From Pseudomonadota bacterium (lineage in GTDB: Bacteria; Desulfobacterota; Binatia; Binatales; Binataceae), in the NCBI GenBank assembly GCA_021324885.1, contig JAJPIF010000014.1, positions 1 through 64,000 of the forward strand: 64,000 nt of DNA, in the 5' to 3' direction. This document shows positions 1 through 8,140 of this stretch, piece by piece. The notes beneath the pieces were generated by a model. That model was given only the letters and a program-made list of their open reading frames with translations, had not been told where the DNA came from and made no database searches. Position numbers and translations under genes: made by a program. How positions within the stretch are numbered: the stretch's first letter is position 1; each line of letters begins with the position of its first letter.

Positions 1-1355
1 AAATAGTCGAACCCGAGCATGTCCATCAGGCGCGCGGGACGGCGCTCGGCGTCTTCCAAGGCGAGCCAGCGATTGAACTGAAGCTGCGCCTGGCGCACGG
101 TCGCCTCTATGCTGGGAATGCCTTGGCTTTCAAGCGCGGCGTCATCCGCCTCGGTGACGAAGGCGATCTGGTTCTTCAAGTCGGCGAGCCGGTTGTTAAC
201 CGGCGTGGCGGAAATCATGAGTACGCGAGTCTTGACGCCTTCCTTGATGATGCGCCGCATGAGCCGGTCATAGCGGGTCTCGCGATCGTTGTGCGTCGCC
301 TTGTTGCGAAAATTGTGCGACTCGTCGATCACGACAAGGTCGTAGTTGCCCCAATTGACGTGCCCCAGATCGATGTCGCCCGAGACACCGCCGTCGCGCG
401 AAAGGTCGGTGTGGTTGAGCACGTCGTAGTTGAAGCGATCGGAAGCGAGGAAGTTACGGCGATCATTGGCCTTGTAGAGCGTCCAATTGTCGCGAAGCCG
501 TTTCGGTACGAGCACAAGAACGCGGTCATTGCGAAGCTCGTAATACTTGATGATCGCCAGCGCCTCGAAGGTTTTGCCGAGGCCGACGCTGTCCGCGATG
601 ATGCAGCCACCCAGGCGTTCGAGTTTGTCGATCGCGCCGACAACTCCGTCGCGCTGGAACTTGAACAGCTTTTTCCAGACCGTCGTGTTACGGATTCCGG
701 TGGCGGATTTTACGATCCGCTCCTCGTCCAGCTCGTCACCAAGGTCTTTGAAAATCTGGAACAGCGTAAGGTAGTAAATGAGCGACGGCGGTTTGTGATC
801 CGTCAACTCGCGCAGTCGCGCGAGCAACGCGCTTTTGGCCTCATCCGTCGCCGGCAGACTGCTCCACAGAGAATCGAACCAGGCTCCCAGCAACTCGCAT
901 TCTTCCTTGCTCTCGGCACATTGAATCAGACTGAACTGGTTGCCCGGAGTGAGCCCCAATCCGTCGGTCGTGAACGCGCAATGCCCGGTGAGCACGCGGG
1001 ACGGCGCACCAGCGCCGTTCCCAATCGAGAACAACGCTTGCGGCAGCGGTGAGGGCGCGCTTCGAAGATCAACCTTCTTTTCGATCCAGGCGGCAAGCTG
1101 GCGGCTGAGTGCGCGCGTGTTGAGGCGATTTCGAAATGGGCGATCGGCCTCACTTCCGAGTAGTTGCGGTTCGCTGTCAGTCGGCGTCGGAATTACCAGA
1201 CGGCACCGCTCGATATTTTCGAGCAAGCCCTTGGCTTCGCCAAACGCAAAGACTGAGAAGGACGGCGACGCGATGTCCAAAGTCGCCTGTGGACCGAGCG
1301 CGGCGCGAATCTCGTCGATAACGCGATTATCGCCGATGTTCTTGATCAGCTTCAC
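1..1355 (-). CDS. PLD-SNF2 type DEAD/DEAH helicase, C-terminus cut by window edge
   Basis: The minus-strand frame is open from an in-frame TGA near 1430 to base 1, giving about 451 residues; the C-terminal helicase half lies outside the window. The chosen start is GTG at 1355 (VKLIKNIGDNR), matching the usual short N-terminus of these proteins; a TTG about 50 bases upstream is an alternative. Residues about 30-220 resemble a phospholipase-D-like fold, including the stretch LTGHCAFTTDGLGL. The SNF2 core follows: Walker A ADSVGLGKT near residue 255, Walker B VVIDESHNFRN near 340 and motif III ISATPVNNRL near 377. Proteins of this layout are nucleic-acid translocases often found in defence or restriction islands. 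A defence role here is inference, since partner genes would lie to the left. Neighbouring DNA to the right is degraded mobile DNA. Confidence 0.85.
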   Translation of the reverse strand, partial: MKLIKNIGDNRVIDEIRAALGPQATLDIASPSFSVFAFGEAKGLLENIERCRLVIPTPTDSEPQLLGSEADRPFRNRLNTRALSRQLAAWIEKKVDLRSAPSPLPQALFSIGNGAGAPSRVLTGHCAFTTDGLGLTPGNQFSLIQCAESKEECELLGAWFDSLWSSLPATDEAKSALLARLRELTDHKPPSLIYYLTLFQIFKDLGDELDEERIVKSATGIRNTTVWKKLFKFQRDGVVGAIDKLERLGGCIIADSVGLGKTFEALAIIKYYELRNDRVLVLVPKRLRDNWTLYKANDRRNFLASDRFNYDVLNHTDLSRDGGVSGDIDLGHVNWGNYDLVVIDESHNFRNKATHNDRETRYDRLMRRIIKEGVKTRVLMISATPVNNRLADLKNQIAFVTEADDAALESQGIPSIEATVRQAQLQFNRWLALEDAERRPARLMDMLGFDY

Positions 1356-1549
1356 GTCGTTCGCCCACCCGGCGCGACGGTCCTGGCCGGCCGAATCGCC
1401 GTTCAAGGACCCGTCTGGGATCCCCGCAGGAAATCACCGCTAAATTAGCAGTTTCACTCCTTTACCGCTATTGTCGGGTGATATTTGATGCAGCGATAAG
1501 CTGGATCAGGCCGCTGCGCGGGCGTTTGTAGCGTCCTAGTCATGCGATG

Positions 1550-1890
1550 GACGGGAGCAGGGGTGATGCGGAACGTGCGTTCTGGAACGCAGCCATTTCG
1601 ATATCGCGAGCGCGCCAAGGAAATCCTGTTTGCTGCGTAAGAATGCTGGCCGCCATTCGGAAGAATTGGATCCAGCCTTCGTAAAATGGCCAATCGCCTG
1701 GCACGGTGAGCGTCGTTTTCTGCGTGCCAGAAAGGACTCCGAAGGTGCGACCAAGCCGCTGGCATCGGCTTCGGCGGTATACTCCGCGCGGTAGCCTACA
1801 ACCCATTTCGCTATCCAGCTGTCGACCATGCGAAACCGCTCGGGGCACAGGAACGCCGGAAAGGTCGCCGCGACTGGAATGCTCTTCGTT
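1550..1890 (-). pseudogene. broken gene of unknown family
   Basis: Two minus-strand frames seem to make one interrupted protein. The upstream part (about 1890-1745) reads FPAFLCPERFRMVDSWIAKW and on into VVGYRAEYTAEADASG. The downstream part (about 1745-1560), in another frame, reads WPFYEGWIQFFRMAASIL, then WRARDIEMAAFQNARS. Both segments have protein-like composition, and the join falls where each frame loses sense, so a frameshifted gene is likelier than two real ORFs. I do not recognise the family. It directly follows the end of the traG remnant, with no intact gene between 1356 and 3122. Confidence 0.4.
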
Positions 1891-2563
1891 CGCGCGACCA
1901 GTGATCGGGGAGTCCCTTCCCGTCGGGATCAATGATCATCTGCACGATGTTGCGCACGTCGCGGACTTCGTGCGGCGTGCGCAGCCGCACCTCCGAAAGC
2001 GGGTTGTATCTGGCGCCGTCGCCGTCGGCGGATGCCGGCGCGAACCGGAGGCAGAGTTGCCCCATGCGCTTTCGCGCGCCAGCCGTGAGCGCCCAGTTCT
2101 CGCCCTTGAGGTCGTGAACCAAAACCGGGTGCGGCCACATGAGCAGTGTGGGCGCCACGATGCCGACGCCCTTGCCGCTGCGCGTCGGCGCGAAGACCAG
2201 CACGTGCGCCGGCCCGCAATCGCGGATGAGGGCGCGGCGCCAAGTGCCGAGATAGACGCCAGCGCGTCGCGCCTTCGGACCTACCAGGCGCAGACTTGCG
2301 GCGATGTTATGGACATAAACCGCCCCGCCTCTCGATCAGCCGCGCTGCCTTGAGATCTCGCGTCGTCGACCAGCGCGCGGAGCCATGCAAGTCGCATGGG
2401 TTCGCCAGCCATCCCTGGCGCGCTCATCCCGATTGCGCCCATCGCTAAAGCGGCGACGACGGCGGTCGGATAGAGCGCCTGCCGCGCGCACAGTGCTCAG
2501 CGCCGGCGCCTCATGCCAGCGAATCCACCATGCGATCCACCCCCACGGTGCGTAGATCCTCAT
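1890..2563 (-). pseudogene. traG: degraded TraG/VirD4 type IV coupling protein
   Basis: Three frames on the minus strand spell successive parts of a conjugative coupling ATPase in the right order. MRIYAPWGWIAWWIRWHEAP starts at 2563. GSARWSTTRDLKAARLIERR lies near 2390-2330. The segment from VYLGTW (about 2265) carries the Walker A motif APTRSGKGVG and HDLKGENWALTAGARKRMG. At least two frameshifts separate these, and homology stops after DPDGKGLPDHWSRE near 1890, so about the last two thirds of the normal 600-650 residue protein is missing. This is a scar of an integrated conjugative element or plasmid. Recognition rests on motif order and spacing typical of TraG of the Trb/Tra type. Confidence 0.8.
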
Positions 2564-3122
2564 TAAGTTAGACCGTGTTCCTCCATAGTGGTGCGCCGCA
2601 TGAACGGCTGGCAAAATACACCCAAGGTAATCATCAAATCGTACACTGCCTAAAACAAAGCAATATCTATTAAATGCCGGACCCGGCCGATGATGACTAT
2701 CAACCATTTTCCACTTGACCGAGACCACCGAAAGACGCTACTCCTTCCGACCGTGCCGTAGGCGGTAGGTCGTTTAACGGTATGTACGTCGCCACGTCTT
2801 TTCTTAACACTTGCTGACCGGGGAGGATGGTTATCGCTTTTGCTGGCCTTTCAACTGCTACAGAGTCATTGGTGTTTACGCGTTGGTCTATAGTTTACTG
2901 ACGATCTTTATGTGCCTCATGGCAAAGCGTGTCCGGACTTCAAGCGCCCGTAATAATTTCCGCACGCAACCGGACTTGTTGACCTTCCGCTTCGAATCAA
3001 CACTCCTCGGCGTTTTCTCAGCGCTCATTAATGTGATCCGCACTCGCCCAGATGTTATATCAGGGCATAATCCAGTTAGTTGTTCCTCGGTTCAGCTGGA
3101 TAACAGGAAGGAGTGCCACACA
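2564..3122. other. 559-bp stretch without a convincing gene
   Basis: An open frame extends upstream of the dimethylformamidase small-subunit gene through this stretch, but its translation has no family resemblance, and the downstream gene has its own strong ribosome site. The composition is less GC-rich than the flanks. No promoter, tRNA or repeat was recognised. Confidence 0.5.
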
Positions 3123-3422
3123 GTGTACAAGATCAAACCTGAAGACAAGGCATTTGTCGAGGAATTCAAAAAGTGTCCAATTGGGCATCATTCGCCAGGT
3201 TTACAGCGGATCCTTAATCTATTCCGCGGTGAGGCAACAGCCGGAAAATACGTGCTTGTCTGCACGACACCTCACAAGCAATGGGCACTGGGTGTACTTT
3301 CCGGAATACGTGGTGAGCCGATCAGGATGACTGGCGAGGTGTTCGAGTCGCTGATAGACGCGGAATGGTATGTCTTTCAGCGGCGCTGGGCCAAATATAC
3401 CGGGGAAGAGCTGACTAAATAA
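3123..3422 (+). CDS. dmfA1: N,N-dimethylformamidase small (alpha) subunit
   Basis: This encodes 99 residues. The GTG start at 3123 is chosen because a strong Shine-Dalgarno AGGAAGGAG (3105-3113) lies 9 bases upstream and the usual small-subunit sequence begins about there. The segment GHHSPGLQRILNLFRG, then GKYVLV and KQWALGVLSGIRGEP, matches the arrangement I remember from the about 130-residue small subunit of bacterial DMFase (HPSPYLQR, NYFR, GKYY, W..YRIAEI), so it is slightly short. It lies 41 bases ahead of the large-subunit gene in the same direction. The enzyme hydrolyses N,N-dimethylformamide to formate and dimethylamine; the small subunit packs on the large catalytic one. The pairing with dmfA2 is the strongest support. 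Confidence 0.8.
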   Translation: MYKIKPEDKAFVEEFKKCPIGHHSPGLQRILNLFRGEATAGKYVLVCTTPHKQWALGVLSGIRGEPIRMTGEVFESLIDAEWYVFQRRWAKYTGEELTK

Positions 3423-3463
3423 AAAGTCTCGTACGGCTGCAAGGGTGTGGGGAGTCTATAGCC

Positions 3464-5710
3464 ATGAAAAATATAGTGGGATACAGCGACAAGATAAGTG
3501 TGTGTCCTGGCGAGACTATCCATTTCATGGTCTCTTGTGAAGTGTCACATTATAAAGCGACGCTCGTAAGAATTATCCACGGAGACACCAATCCAGACGG
3601 CCCGGGCTTTAAAGCTGAGCCTGTTAAAAGCGAGTTTGAGGGCAGTTATAGGGGCCGTAAGCAGGTGATACGGTCGGGTTCATGCGCTATTGTCCCCAAC
3701 CATCAAACTTTTGAGAAGCTCGGCAGCTTCTCGGTGCAGGCGATGGTATGGCCAACTACTCCAGGACAAGGCCGCCAGAGCATGCTGAGTCGTTGGGATT
3801 CCAAATCAAACGCGGGTTTCATACTTGGGCTTGACGATAAGGGAGGACTTTTGCTGACGCTTGGGGATGGCACCGGGGCGCTTGAACACGTCGCTACCGG
3901 CCGGGCCATGCTGGCGCGGGAGTGGTATTTCGTGGCTGCAACGTACGATGCCACTGGCGGCGATGTCTGCTTGTACCAGGAGCCGCTAAAAGTCCATGCC
4001 AAGATGGACACGTCAGCCGAGCTGCAGCAGACGGCGAAGGTGAAACCCCGCCATGATAATGGCGCGCCGCTTATCATCGCTGCTCATTATGCGCAGACAC
4101 GCAACGGCCGCACGGAGACTAGCGGGCACTACAACGGTAAGATTGACAGACCAGTGTTGGCGAATCGGGTACTGAGCAGAGTTGAGATGGAACGGCTGCG
4201 CGCCAGCGTTTCGCTTTCGTCGCTGGGCAGCGAAATAGTCGCGCTGTGGGACTTCTCTAAGGAGATATCGTCAGACCGCATCATTGACGTATCGCCGAAC
4301 CACCATCATGGAGAGACCGTAAATCTTCCCACCCGTGCTGTAACCGGGTGGAACTGGAACGGTGAGGAAATGTGCTGGCGGCACAAACCCGAGCACTACG
4401 GCGCCATTCACTTTCATGACGACGACCTCTATGATGCGGGTTGGGAGGCAGACTTCGCGCTTACTGTGCCGGAAGAGCTCAAGAGCGGCGTTTACGCAGC
4501 GCATATCGAGACTGATGACGACGAAGACTTCATTCCATTCGTAATCAAGCCTCGTCCTGGCAAGGCGAACTCAAAATTAGTGTTCCTGGTGCCGACGGCA
4601 AGCTACATGGCGTACGCAAATGAACACACCGGAGTCGATGGTCCGCTGGCGGAGCTCGTAGCCGGCAGAGTTCTGCCGCTTCAACCAACCGACGTGTTTC
4701 TGAATGAACATCGAGAGTATGGCGGTTCATGTTATGATTCTCATTCAGATGGCAGCGGAGTCTGCTACTCATCGCGTTTGCGGCCAATACTCACTATGCG
4801 CCCAAAGTACCAGTCGTGGTTGGGCGGGATGGGTTCATCACTGTGGCAGTTTAACGCAGACACCCATATTATCGATTGGCTTGAACAGAAGCAGGTCGAT
4901 TATGACTGCATTACTGATGAGGATCTTCATTATCAAGGTTATTCGGCGCTGGTGCCATATCGGGTCATTATGACCTCTACTCATCCCGAGTACTGGTCGA
5001 AACAGATGTGGGACTCACTCGATGCTTTCAAAAGGCAGGGTGGGCGACTGATCTACATGGGTGGCAACGGCTGGTATTGGCGTATCGCGTATCATCCGAC
5101 GAAACCCGGAGTCATCGAGGTCCGCCGCGCCGAAGGAGGCATCCGAAATTGGGCGGCGGAACCGGGCGAATACTATCATAGCTTTACCGGAGAATACGGA
5201 GGGCTATGGCGGCGGCAAGGCCTTGCACCTCAAAAGATGGCGGGCGTGGGCTTTTCTGCGCAGGGCTTTGACATTTCCTCTTACTTTCGACGACGGCCGG
5301 ACAGTTTTAACCCGCGCTGCAGCTTCATTTTCGACGGCATTGGCAAGGACGAGCTGATTGGTGATTTCGGCCTGATTGGCGGAGGAGCCGCCGGTCTCGA
5401 GATCGACCGCGCGGACTTTCTCCTTGGGACGCCTCCAAACGCTTTGGTAGTAGCGAGCTCGGAGAATCACACGCCCGTATACATGGTTGTGCCCGAGGAG
5501 CTTTTAGCAAACGCTCCCGGTATGTGCGGCGGTGAAAGCGATCTGGTTCGCGCCGACATGACGTTCTATGAAACGCCTGAGGGTGGCGCGGTCTTTTCTA
5601 CCGGCTCTATCGCATGGTCGGGCAGTCTATCACACAACAACTATGAGAATAACGTGTCGCGAATTATGAGTAATGTGCTGAAACGCTTCCTTGACGACAA
5701 ACCGTTCTGA
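3464..5710 (+). CDS. dmfA2: N,N-dimethylformamidase large (beta) subunit
   Basis: This encodes 748 residues, close to the usual 760. The ATG at 3464 has GGGGAG upstream. An N-terminal Ig-like part is followed by a laminin-G-like jelly roll (about residues 85-250, with the segment REWYFVAATYDATGGD) and a C-terminal catalytic alpha/beta part. SYMAYANEHTG (Tyr near 381), CYDSHSDGSG (Tyr near 424) and HPEYW (His507, Glu509) lie at spacings that fit the two tyrosines and the glutamate reported as ligands of the mononuclear iron in Paracoccus DMFase; this is from memory and needs alignment. The gene releases dimethylamine and formate from DMF. Codon use and GC are visibly lower than in neighbouring core genes, suggesting acquisition by transfer. 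Confidence 0.9.
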   Translation: MKNIVGYSDKISVCPGETIHFMVSCEVSHYKATLVRIIHGDTNPDGPGFKAEPVKSEFEGSYRGRKQVIRSGSCAIVPNHQTFEKLGSFSVQAMVWPTTPGQGRQSMLSRWDSKSNAGFILGLDDKGGLLLTLGDGTGALEHVATGRAMLAREWYFVAATYDATGGDVCLYQEPLKVHAKMDTSAELQQTAKVKPRHDNGAPLIIAAHYAQTRNGRTETSGHYNGKIDRPVLANRVLSRVEMERLRASVSLSSLGSEIVALWDFSKEISSDRIIDVSPNHHHGETVNLPTRAVTGWNWNGEEMCWRHKPEHYGAIHFHDDDLYDAGWEADFALTVPEELKSGVYAAHIETDDDEDFIPFVIKPRPGKANSKLVFLVPTASYMAYANEHTGVDGPLAELVAGRVLPLQPTDVFLNEHREYGGSCYDSHSDGSGVCYSSRLRPILTMRPKYQSWLGGMGSSLWQFNADTHIIDWLEQKQVDYDCITDEDLHYQGYSALVPYRVIMTSTHPEYWSKQMWDSLDAFKRQGGRLIYMGGNGWYWRIAYHPTKPGVIEVRRAEGGIRNWAAEPGEYYHSFTGEYGGLWRRQGLAPQKMAGVGFSAQGFDISSYFRRRPDSFNPRCSFIFDGIGKDELIGDFGLIGGGAAGLEIDRADFLLGTPPNALVVASSENHTPVYMVVPEELLANAPGMCGGESDLVRADMTFYETPEGGAVFSTGSIAWSGSLSHNNYENNVSRIMSNVLKRFLDDKPF

Positions 5711-5789
5711 GTCCGTCGGCTTGTCTGGATGCGAGGTGTGCGCTCGCAAATCCCGATGCGAATTGTTGGATGGTTTCGGAGGAAAAACG

Positions 5790-6090
5790 ACGGGAAGGAC
5801 TGCCTTACGACGCGCGTTCTGTTTCGACGCATCGTGACAGGCGGCGAGCTTCTCCGCGCCATCGCGGAGCAGCGCCTCGTCGACGATCGCATGCCAGCGA
5901 TAGAGCGACCCGGTTTTGTGTCAGGTCGTCCGTATCGCTGCTGCATCTCCGTCGAGGCCGCGCATGTAAAGCGTGTCGCGGGTTCGCTCAGCGGGGAGCA
6001 TCCCGAACTCGGTCAAAAAGGCTTCCATCTGGGCGAGATCCGAGGGGCGTGGAACCTTACATATGCGATATCTTGAATCTTGATTCCCAT
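5790..6090 (-). pseudogene. broken VOC/glyoxalase-fold dioxygenase
   Basis: A minus-strand ATG at 6090, preceded by GGAAGTAACTC, starts MGIKIQDIAYVRFHAPR. After a frameshift near 6040 the protein continues as DLAQMEAFLTEFGMLPAERT and RDTLYMRGLDGDAAA, then meets a stop. This is the N-terminal module of extradiol (2,3-dihydroxybiphenyl-type) dioxygenases of the vicinal oxygen chelate superfamily, normally about 300 residues. Possible further remnants in other frames (LYRWHAIVDEALLRDG, then EKLAACHDASK) run towards 5790. The gene is dead through at least two frameshifts or stops. It sits between dmfA2 and a TetR gene and may mark a former aromatic catabolic cluster. Confidence 0.6.
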
Positions 6091-6103
6091 GAGTTACTTC
6101 CTA

Positions 6104-6811
6104 TTACTGCCGTGGGAGTATTGCTTCGATCGCGTCACGCATGATGCGCTCCGCCTCAGCTCTTTTGAGACCAAGCCCATGAAGCAGAATTGTGCCAAGT
6201 CCCTGTGCGAATTGGCGTACACGTCCCGCCGGTAGGTCGAGGGCGCGGTTGAGTCCGGCCGTGAAAACACCCATTACGTATGCGACCACGACATCCTCGG
6301 AGGTCGCGACGATCCTGCCTTGAGCCATGCCTTCCGCGGCGTCGCGACGTACCCCCGAGTTGATGGGCGCCGCGGGATCGGTCGCGCGAGGGAAAAGCCG
6401 CCTCATTGCGGTTGCTTCCTGCGGGGCGGTGATGCCGAGATGCAGCACGCTCAAGAATGCGCGTGCGATCCGCTGCGCCGGATCGATGACTCCCTCGTTC
6501 ACGCGCGCGATCTCACCTTCGATTCGCGCACGTGACTGCGATGCGAGTTCGCGTTCCAGCGCGTCCTTGTCGGGGAAGTAGTTGTAGAAGGTTCCACGGG
6601 CCAAGTCCGCGCGCTCTACGATTTCATCGACACTCAACGCGTCCATGCTGCGCGAGACGAGCAATGAACGTGCGGCGTTCAATAGAGCGTCGCGAGTTGC
6701 AAGCTTGCGCCGCTCACGCCGGCCTGGAGTCGGCCGCAGTGTGTGATCGGTTTCGCGACCAGGGGTTGGGTTCACCCGCCCTCCAAATGACGTGTTTGTC
6801 ATACTTGACAT
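6104..6811 (-). CDS. TetR/AcrR family transcriptional regulator
   Basis: This encodes 235 residues. The N-terminal helix-turn-helix (about residues 35-80) contains ALLNAARSLLVSRSMDALSV, DEIVERADLARGTFYNYF and PDKDALEREL, the classic TetR signature. The C-terminal ligand domain is less conserved. It is transcribed divergently from an RND efflux operon; its first codon abuts the operon's -35 box, so it very likely represses the pump and itself. A second in-frame ATG at 6802 is an alternative start. The inducer is unknown. Confidence 0.92.
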   Translation of the reverse strand: MSSMTNTSFGGRVNPTPGRETDHTLRPTPGRRERRKLATRDALLNAARSLLVSRSMDALSVDEIVERADLARGTFYNYFPDKDALERELASQSRARIEGEIARVNEGVIDPAQRIARAFLSVLHLGITAPQEATAMRRLFPRATDPAAPINSGVRRDAAEGMAQGRIVATSEDVVVAYVMGVFTAGLNRALDLPAGRVRQFAQGLGTILLHGLGLKRAEAERIMRDAIEAILPRQ

Positions 6812-6839
6812 AAACGTCAGTTTTGGACATACTCGTCAG
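6797..6839 (+). promoter_or_regulatory. efflux operon promoter overlapped by candidate TetR operator
   Basis: TTGACA (6805-6810), a 17-base spacer and CATACT (6828-6833) form a good sigma70 promoter pointing to the efflux genes. The -35 box lies inside the inverted repeat TGTCATACTTGACA (6797-6810). Two direct repeats, GACATAAACGTCAG (6807-6820) and GACATACTCGTCAG (6826-6839), start 19 bases apart and cover the spacer and -10. These repeats are the natural binding sites for the divergent TetR protein. Visible directly: the repeats and boxes; inferred: binding. Confidence 0.6.
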
Positions 6840-6918
6840 GCAAGTCAAGAGGGGTGATGCTGATTTTGAAGCCTCTGGACTTACGGTCTTAACGAAGCCA
6901 TTTGAGGGGTCGAGTAAC

Positions 6919-8136
6919 ATGTCGCACCAAGCCAATGTCCGCCAGTTCGCTCCGCCCCCGGCGTTCCGGATGACGATCGTTGGCGTGGCGGCGCTGGTCT
7001 CTCTAGCAGCCCTGAGTTGCAAGAGAGCCGCGACCCCTGGCGCTCCCCCGCCGATTCCCACGGTGACGGTCGCGACGGTCGTGCAGAAGGACGTGCCGAT
7101 CTATGAGGAATCGGTGGGCACCGTGGTTGGATTCGTCAACGCCGACATTCTGCCGAAAGTATCGGGCTATCTGCTCAAGCAGGACTACCAGGACGGCACA
7201 CGCGTCCATGCGGGCCAACTCTTGTTCGAGATCGACCCTCGCCAGTATCAAGCGTCGCTTGATCAAGCGCTCGGCAATCTCGCCCAGGCACAGGCTCAAT
7301 TAAAGCAAAACCAGCTGAATCTCGACCGCTACACCAGGCTGTTCAAGGCCGCTGTGATTCCTAAAGAGCAGTTTGACAACATTACCCAAGCGACCCGAGC
7401 AAGCGCGGCGGAGGTGCAGGCCGACGGGGCCGCGGTCGAAAGCGCGAAGCTGAATCTTCAATGGACCAAGGTCTATTCGCCGATTGACGGCGTGGCCGGG
7501 ATCGCGCAGGCGCAGGTCGGCGATCTGGTGGGCGCGAGCACTCTGCTCACGACGGTCTCGCAAGTCGATCCCATTAAAGTGTCGTTTCCCGTGAGCGAAA
7601 AGCTGTACCTGCGCTTCGCCCCTCAGCTCAACGTACTCGGAAGCCCACAGGCCGAGCCGTCGCCGCGAATTGAACTGATTCTCGGCGACGGCTCCACCTA
7701 CCGTTATCCGGGCCGGCTCTATGCCGTCAATCGGCAGGTCGACGTGCAGACCGGCACGATAACGATGCAGGCCCTTTTTCCCAATCCCGAAAACGTTCTC
7801 CGTCCCGGGATGTACGCGAAGGTCCGCGCCCAGACCGACGTCCAGCACAACGCACTGCTCGTCCCTCAGACCGCCGTTTCTTCAATTCAAGGACAATACG
7901 AGGTCGCCGTAGTCCGCGCCGATAACAAGGTGACGCTCCGTTCGGTGACTCCGGGCATGAAGACAGGCTCGTTGTGGGTGATCGACGACGGGCTGAAGCC
8001 GGGGGAGCGCGTCGTTGCCGATGGAGCGCAGAAGGTCCAGGAAGGAATGGAAGTGAAGCCGGTCGTCGCAACTGAGCAGACGCCGCCCATGTCAAGAACT
8101 CCTGCGGCCGGTCTCAACGCAGTCGGGCAGGAGTAG
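6919..8136 (+). CDS. RND efflux periplasmic adaptor (membrane fusion protein)
   Basis: This encodes 405 residues from the ATG at 6919 ([10 protein letters not shown]). The open frame extends further upstream, but that stretch contains the promoter -10, so the later start is preferred. Residues about 18-35 form a signal segment ending [12 protein letters not shown], a possible lipobox with Cys. The biotinyl-lipoyl-like domain follows ([20 protein letters not shown]), then a coiled hairpin rich in Gln/Leu (about 115-175) and the beta-barrel ([13 protein letters not shown]). It is of the AcrA/MexA type and links the inner-membrane pump to an outer-membrane channel. The pump gene follows after 4 bases; no outer-membrane factor gene is present nearby. 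Confidence 0.93.
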   Translation: MSHQANVRQFAPPPAFRMTIVGVAALVSLAALSCKRAATPGAPPPIPTVTVATVVQKDVPIYEESVGTVVGFVNADILPKVSGYLLKQDYQDGTRVHAGQLLFEIDPRQYQASLDQALGNLAQAQAQLKQNQLNLDRYTRLFKAAVIPKEQFDNITQATRASAAEVQADGAAVESAKLNLQWTKVYSPIDGVAGIAQAQVGDLVGASTLLTTVSQVDPIKVSFPVSEKLYLRFAPQLNVLGSPQAEPSPRIELILGDGSTYRYPGRLYAVNRQVDVQTGTITMQALFPNPENVLRPGMYAKVRAQTDVQHNALLVPQTAVSSIQGQYEVAVVRADNKVTLRSVTPGMKTGSLWVIDDGLKPGERVVADGAQKVQEGMEVKPVVATEQTPPMSRTPAAGLNAVGQE

Positions 8137-8140
8137 CTTC

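Noticed and set aside
123-1052. Plus-strand frame of 309 codons at the left edge
   Set aside because: The minus strand carries a helicase with Walker A, B and motif III in order; the plus frame is its antisense.
2811-3122. N-terminal extension of the DMFase small subunit with a hydrophobic segment
   Set aside because: It starts at TTG without a ribosome site, while AGGAAGGAG and GTG at 3123 give a protein matching the family.
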